From Primulina eburnea (Eukaryota > Streptophyta > Magnoliopsida > Lamiales > Gesneriaceae), in NCBI RefSeq assembly GCF_022965805.1, contig NC_133115.1:29503321-29567320 (forward strand): a DNA stretch of 64,000 bases, read 5' to 3'. Numbering within the stretch: the stretch's first letter is position 1; every line of letters begins with the position of its first letter. Shown piece after piece: positions 59,843 to 64,000 of this stretch. Made by a program: the position numbers and the translations under genes. The notes under the pieces are model-generated. The model was not told the DNA's origin, did no database searches, and saw only the letters and a list, made by a program, of their open reading frames with translations.

Positions 59843-60870
59843 AAGTTGAGGAACTGGCTTCAGTTGAGGAAGTCATTGAATCGATTGTCCCTACTGTCTC
59901 TACTAATCTGGAAGCAGCACCGGCTACTTCATTGCCCCCTTCTGGTTCTCCTAACCCAGGGCAACAAATAGCAGAACCAGATGCTACTTCTTTACTGCCG
60001 AATTTAGAGATGTTTTCTGCTGCTCATCAAGCAGAAATGAACATTCTTCTGGAACAGCCTTCTGCACCTTTTACTGAAGCACCTTCAGATTCACAGGTTG
60101 TTATTGCACCAACGGAAGAAGCTTTGGCCTCTGACTTGGCCGTTCCTACTGAAGAAATCGCTCTTCCCATGATTGCTGTTGAACCTACTGTTTCTGCAAT
60201 TCCTGCAGAAAGCACAGCAGACCCTGCTCTTTCTACTGCCTTGATGGATGCTAATCTTGTTTCTACTGCGTTGACTGTCTCTCTTCCTGTTTTGACTGAG
60301 ACGAACTCTCGTCTTTCTGAGATTAAACAACGCATTCTGGCGCGAACTCCCTCCCCGGAATCAGATGCATTTAACCTGGAACATCAGATTCAGTTTCTAC
60401 AAACCGAACTCAACAACATCTCTGATTTAGTGAAACATATATCTTGTGAAAACATTTCGGAATTCAGTGGTGCTCAATCTTTCAGAGAACGAATGGGCAA
60501 ACACATCTATAACACTAAGGAGACCATGGACAAGATGTATGCTGAGACCGTCGTTTTCAGACAAGCTATCTCAAGAACTCACGGCACCATCATGCTTGCT
60601 CAAAATGATATACTCACTCGAATCACTGAGCATGATGATCTCTTTCGATCACTCTCTACTTCTGTGGAACTTTTGGATGCCAAGATTGACTCTCAAAATC
60701 AATTTATCACTGCATTAGATAAGCGCATATCTTCTCAGACCCCGTATCTGGAGATGCTAACCGATGGCATTCAAAATATTTCCGGCAGACTGAATGATCT
60801 CTTTACCCATGTGGTTGCCGCTGATGCCAAAAAGGGGGAAGAGAGAGCAGCTAGAGAAGATCAAGCATGA
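59843..60870 (+). pseudogene. Sirevirus env-like extra ORF, 5' end truncated
   Basis: A 342-codon open frame runs from the nested-element junction to the stop; in-frame sequence upstream of the break is lost, so the natural start is unknown. It is Pro/Ala/Thr-rich at first (PPSGSPNPGQQIAEPDATS), then coiled-coil-like (LNNISDLVKHISCENISEF, SVELLDAKIDSQNQFITAL). Sireviruses carry an env-like ORF with coiled coils between pol and the 3' LTR; its function is unknown. No clear transmembrane segment is seen here. Acts, if at all, as a structural accessory. Confidence 0.7.
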
Positions 60871-61060
60871 GTTAGGCAAACAGAAGATGAGGCTGAACCT
60901 TCTAACAGAAGAGATCAAGAACCTCAGAATGAAGAAATCATTTACAGGGATATTGGAACCGATTGATTTGTTTACTTTGATGCTTTATTAACATTATCTT
61001 TTTTGTTTAAATGATTATCTGTTTTACTTAACGACTTTCTACTGTTTAGGTTTTGGCATC

Positions 61061-61077
61061 ACCACAAAGGGGGAAAT
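61061..61077 (+). promoter_or_regulatory. Polypurine tract of Sirevirus element
   Basis: CCACAAAGGGGGAAAT directly precedes the 3' LTR, the plus-strand primer of the element. Confidence 0.85.
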
Positions 61078-62086
61078 TGTTAGACATGAATTTTATTGTG
61101 GCGATGATAACTAAAACCAGTAGACCAGCAGACCAGAACAACAGAATAACTTATCAGTAGCTGTTGTTCTAGTAAAACTAAACCAGTAGAAAAGGGATAT
61201 CAATACAAAACCAGTAGAGAACGTTTTCTAACGTTGCTATCTTAATTGTTACCGTTAAAGAGTTCCTAGTACTAGTATTAATTGCAGCATTAAATACTAT
61301 ACGGAGTTATTTAATGCATATTACCCAATTAAGTATAAAACAAGACTGATTGTTTTATAGCTTTTCTGCAGGAACTTTTTTCGGTAATAAAGCTGATTGT
61401 ATCAGTTATCTGAAGACTTCTCTGATTGTGAACGTTGAACTCAGTCGATTATATATACTTGGATCAAATCCTTGTTCGACATGACACTTCGCTTATTATC
61501 ATTTTCAAGGAACAAAGCTTCTCTCTTATCAGACGAATATCAAAATTCCTTGAGCATTTAAAAGTTCAACACAAAGAAAAGTAGCACACGCTTCATAGCT
61601 TGTATCTGATCTTTTAAAAGATCATCTTGTGCTACTAATTCTTACACTCTTCACAATCTTTACATCACTTATACTTTATCAAGAAGAGTTGTAATCTGAA
61701 AAGAGTCTTTTCAGAACTGTGTGTTTCGTATTTTTCGTAAGTTGAGAAACTAAGAGTTTCAGTAGGCTGAGGTGTAAGTCCTTCTGAAGTGGGTGTGTAC
61801 AAGAGTTGTACTGTAATATCCAAAGTCTTTTAGTTATACCTTCTGGAAACAGAAGAAGGGGAGACGTAGAAGAGTTTATCTTCGAACTTCCATAAACAAC
61901 TGTTGCCTACTGTTTTACTGTTTTCAACCACTTCATCAGATTGTTTCCGCACGTTTTTATTGTAATCAGGTGAAAGTATTCGCACAAGATCAACTACTAT
62001 TCTTAACAGGATTTTAGTACCTCATCAGAACGAAAAACGAGTAGAGTTTATTCACCCCCCTCTAAACTCAACTTCGATCCTCAACA
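61078..62086 (+). repeat. 3' LTR of Sirevirus element (1009 bp)
   Basis: Same termini as the 5' LTR and about 98.7% identical by eye, followed by the target duplicate AATAC. Confidence 0.93.
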
Positions 62087-62264
62087 AATACAATATTTAA
62101 TTAGTTTATTAAATTTTTCTAAAAATAAAATTGGTTGAATGTTAAAAGTTATCACTACAACGAGGTTTTCCAATGGACATTAAATTATCATTTAATAATC
62201 ATAAATTTTTTTTTATCTCAAATGCATATTATTTAAATTACCTTAATTTGAAAGAATTAATGCA

Positions 62265-63255
62265 TTGTAGTTTTCTTCCAAACCCATATGTATATTGTAT
62301 ATCTTGAATTGTCTTCTTAAAAATTCAAATAAGATAGCACATGAAAATTAAAAGAGATATATCCAAAAGAGTTTCAAATGGACATTAAATTTCTATCAAT
62401 AAACATATATATATTATACTCAATAATCAGAAATGTTTGACATCCAATGTATGCAATTCGAGATTTCTATAATTTGAAAGAGTTAATGTATGATATAATT
62501 CTGTCAAAAACATCCAATGTATAATTTTTGTCTCTTGGGATGTCTTATTTGAATTTTAAATTATAAATAATGCAATATTGCATATTATATTAAAAATCAA
62601 TTTTATTTTATTTATATTACTAAATTTATCTACTCTAAAATTGAATTATGAAATGACTCCTATTTTCAGCATCATATATGAATTGAATCCTTCCAAGATG
62701 TAATGTTCGTTTAAATTTAGATTTGTTCCTACATATGGAAACAACGAGAACAACGAGACATTAAATTTGAAATATGTCACGATCGAGAAGTAAAAAATAT
62801 TATTTTTCTATTTGTACAAAATTTTAATTATTACGTATGACTAATGTGATAATTTTCTTCTATATTACAAAGCTCGCGGATACATGATAGTATACAATAT
62901 CCCGTAATGGAAATGATTAAACAAATTCTAAAGAAAGTACGCATCTTATTAGAAGACACCTTATAAAATTTATTGACATTATTTTGGAATAAACATAATA
63001 AATGTTAATACATAACTTTTCTGATTTATACATAATTTACTTATGATCACATGTTTCATTTTTCTTTCGAAATAATAGGCTGTTGTGTATATTATGAAGA
63101 GATTTTGTAGATAAAATCACCACCTATTTGGATTATCATTCAAATGTGTCAAACACGTGTCATGTCACAAAATTGTTTGTGAATGTGGATTTTGACGAAA
63201 ATACTGAATTTTTAAAAAGTTGTTTCTCATTAACTTTATTGAATGTGATTTAAAT
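62265..63255 (+). mobile_element. Non-autonomous Helitron, copy 3 (family X), ends lost
   Basis: Matches 44690-45780 through blocks such as TCAAATGGACATTAAATT and ATAATGCAATATTGCATATT. The match stops near TTGAATGTGATTTAAA at 63255, before the hairpin and CTAG, so the 3' end is missing. Confidence 0.7.
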
Positions 63256-64000
63256 TTTTTCCATGATCAAAAGGCTATAATTTTTTTCAAGAGGCTATAA
63301 TTTTTTTTTGATATAGGAATATTAAATTTGATGTTCTTTTAAAAGATAAATTATATTTAAGTATCATCATTGATTATATCATTCTATTTAATTTCAATTT
63401 TGTTTTTAAGTTGTGTGTTATTTTTATATATTTAATTTTTACTACTCTATATCATATTAAATAAAATATAAATTTTTTAATATAATATTAAGTTTTTAAT
63501 TTTTTAAAAAATATCATTAATTTTTTGTATATTAATTGCCAGTGAAATGTTATTATTATTATATATCTTAATAAAACTTTAATATATGTATCTTAATAAA
63601 AATTTAATATAAATATTTTAAGATTTTAAAAAATAAATAAATTGTTAATCAAAATTTATTCATCTAAATAAGTGACAAAAAATTGAATTTTTTAAAAATA
63701 TTTATTTATTATTTAAAATTTTGATAAACAAATAATATATGATTTTTAAAATATTTTGTTTTTTGTTTTTATTAATAACATTTTTACTTAGACAAAATAA
63801 ATAAGTTTATTTAATGATAGAATATTGTTATTATCATTTGAGTGTTATCTCAAATTATATAAATATTTTGATATGATAACTTTTTATAATAATATGTAAA
63901 ATTTAAATATATTCATTATATTATATCAATTATTTTAAATAATTATTCAAACATTAATATTTACTAATCGTTAATTATATAAAACAACACTATTGTACGG
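63256..64000. other. Very AT-rich end of window, no gene seen
   Basis: Long runs of A and T with no supported reading frame, hairpin end or repeat unit. Confidence 0.6.

Larger units (their letters stand above)
46544..62086 (+). mobile_element. Sirevirus-type Ty1/copia element with nested Athila element
   Basis: Both LTRs are present (46544-47555 and 61078-62086), flanked by a perfect target duplication AATAC (46539-46543 and 62087-62091). Inside are a primer-binding site, gag, protease, a nested minus-strand Athila element and an env-like ORF. Integrase, RT and RNase H of this element are missing, apparently deleted with one LTR of the nested element. It cannot transpose by itself. Confidence 0.92.

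Noticed and set aside
60027..60335. Minus-strand frames of 102 and 79 codons
   Set aside because: Shadows of the env-like frame on the other strand.
46544..62086. A single novel composite element with opposite-strand Ty1 and Ty3 halves
   Set aside because: The Athila part has its own LTR, primer-binding site and polypurine tract, and the missing pieces fit insertion plus deletion; a moving composite is possible but not needed.
1..64000. tRNA, rRNA or microRNA genes
   Set aside because: No cloverleaf, conserved rRNA block or convincing miRNA-like stem was recognised; the stems seen belong to transposon ends.

Overview
The window is nuclear DNA of a flowering plant, almost certainly a eudicot. 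It has plant-type introns with GT-AG borders, AT-rich intergenic DNA, and plant-specific retrotransposon lineages (Tat, Athila and Tekay-like Ty3, Sirevirus Ty1), Helitrons, hAT and CACTA elements, plus remnants of endogenous caulimovirids. An asterid such as a member of the Lamiales is my guess only. Two single-copy-type host genes are recognisable; nearly everything else is transposable-element DNA.

Layout. 1-8572 is the 3' three-quarters of a decayed Tat-lineage Ty3 element on the + strand: gag, protease, RT, two RNase H domains, integrase, an 87-bp satellite-like array, an antisense extra ORF with an intron, and a 751-bp 3' LTR. 8573-13600 is AT-rich and holds two abutting Helitron pieces, one with an RPA-like gene. 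13809-20111 (-) is COG2 in 12 exons, complete in structure but with an in-frame TAG at codon 473. 20877-23779 (-) is an intact 4-exon TAF1B gene. 25034-40429 is a nest of repeats: a GCGACGG-rich foldback/CACTA element, Tekay-like LTRs, a truncated Athila element fused in frame to a caulimovirid reverse-transcriptase remnant, a Ty1 LTR, a caulimovirid movement-protein remnant and a Sirevirus solo LTR. 40680-44588 is an inverted, internally deleted duplicate of the COG2-TAF1B locus. It keeps a CpG-rich candidate promoter/5' UTR that the coding copy lacks. 44608-46540 and 62265-63255 are further Helitron copies. 46544-62086 is a young Sirevirus (Ty1) with near-identical 1-kb LTRs and a perfect 5-bp target duplication, AATAC.

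The most interesting object lies inside that Sirevirus. An Athila-type Ty3 element (50057-59842, - strand) carries two unbroken extra genes between integrase and 3' LTR, where Athila elements normally carry an env-like ORF. One is a 141-aa basic, cysteine-rich protein resembling the carlavirus nucleic-acid-binding/silencing-suppressor family. The other is a 199-aa intronless LONELY GUY (LOG) cytokinin-activating enzyme with its own TATA box. An LTR retrotransposon combining a virus-like suppressor with a cytokinin-activating enzyme is, as far as I know, undescribed.

The COG2 and TAF1B genes are unrelated housekeeping functions (Golgi tethering; RNA polymerase I initiation) that happen to be neighbours in the same orientation. 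Their locus was copied in inverted orientation after a hAT element had entered a COG2 intron. All exon coordinates are from splice-site reading and family resemblance; no search was run.
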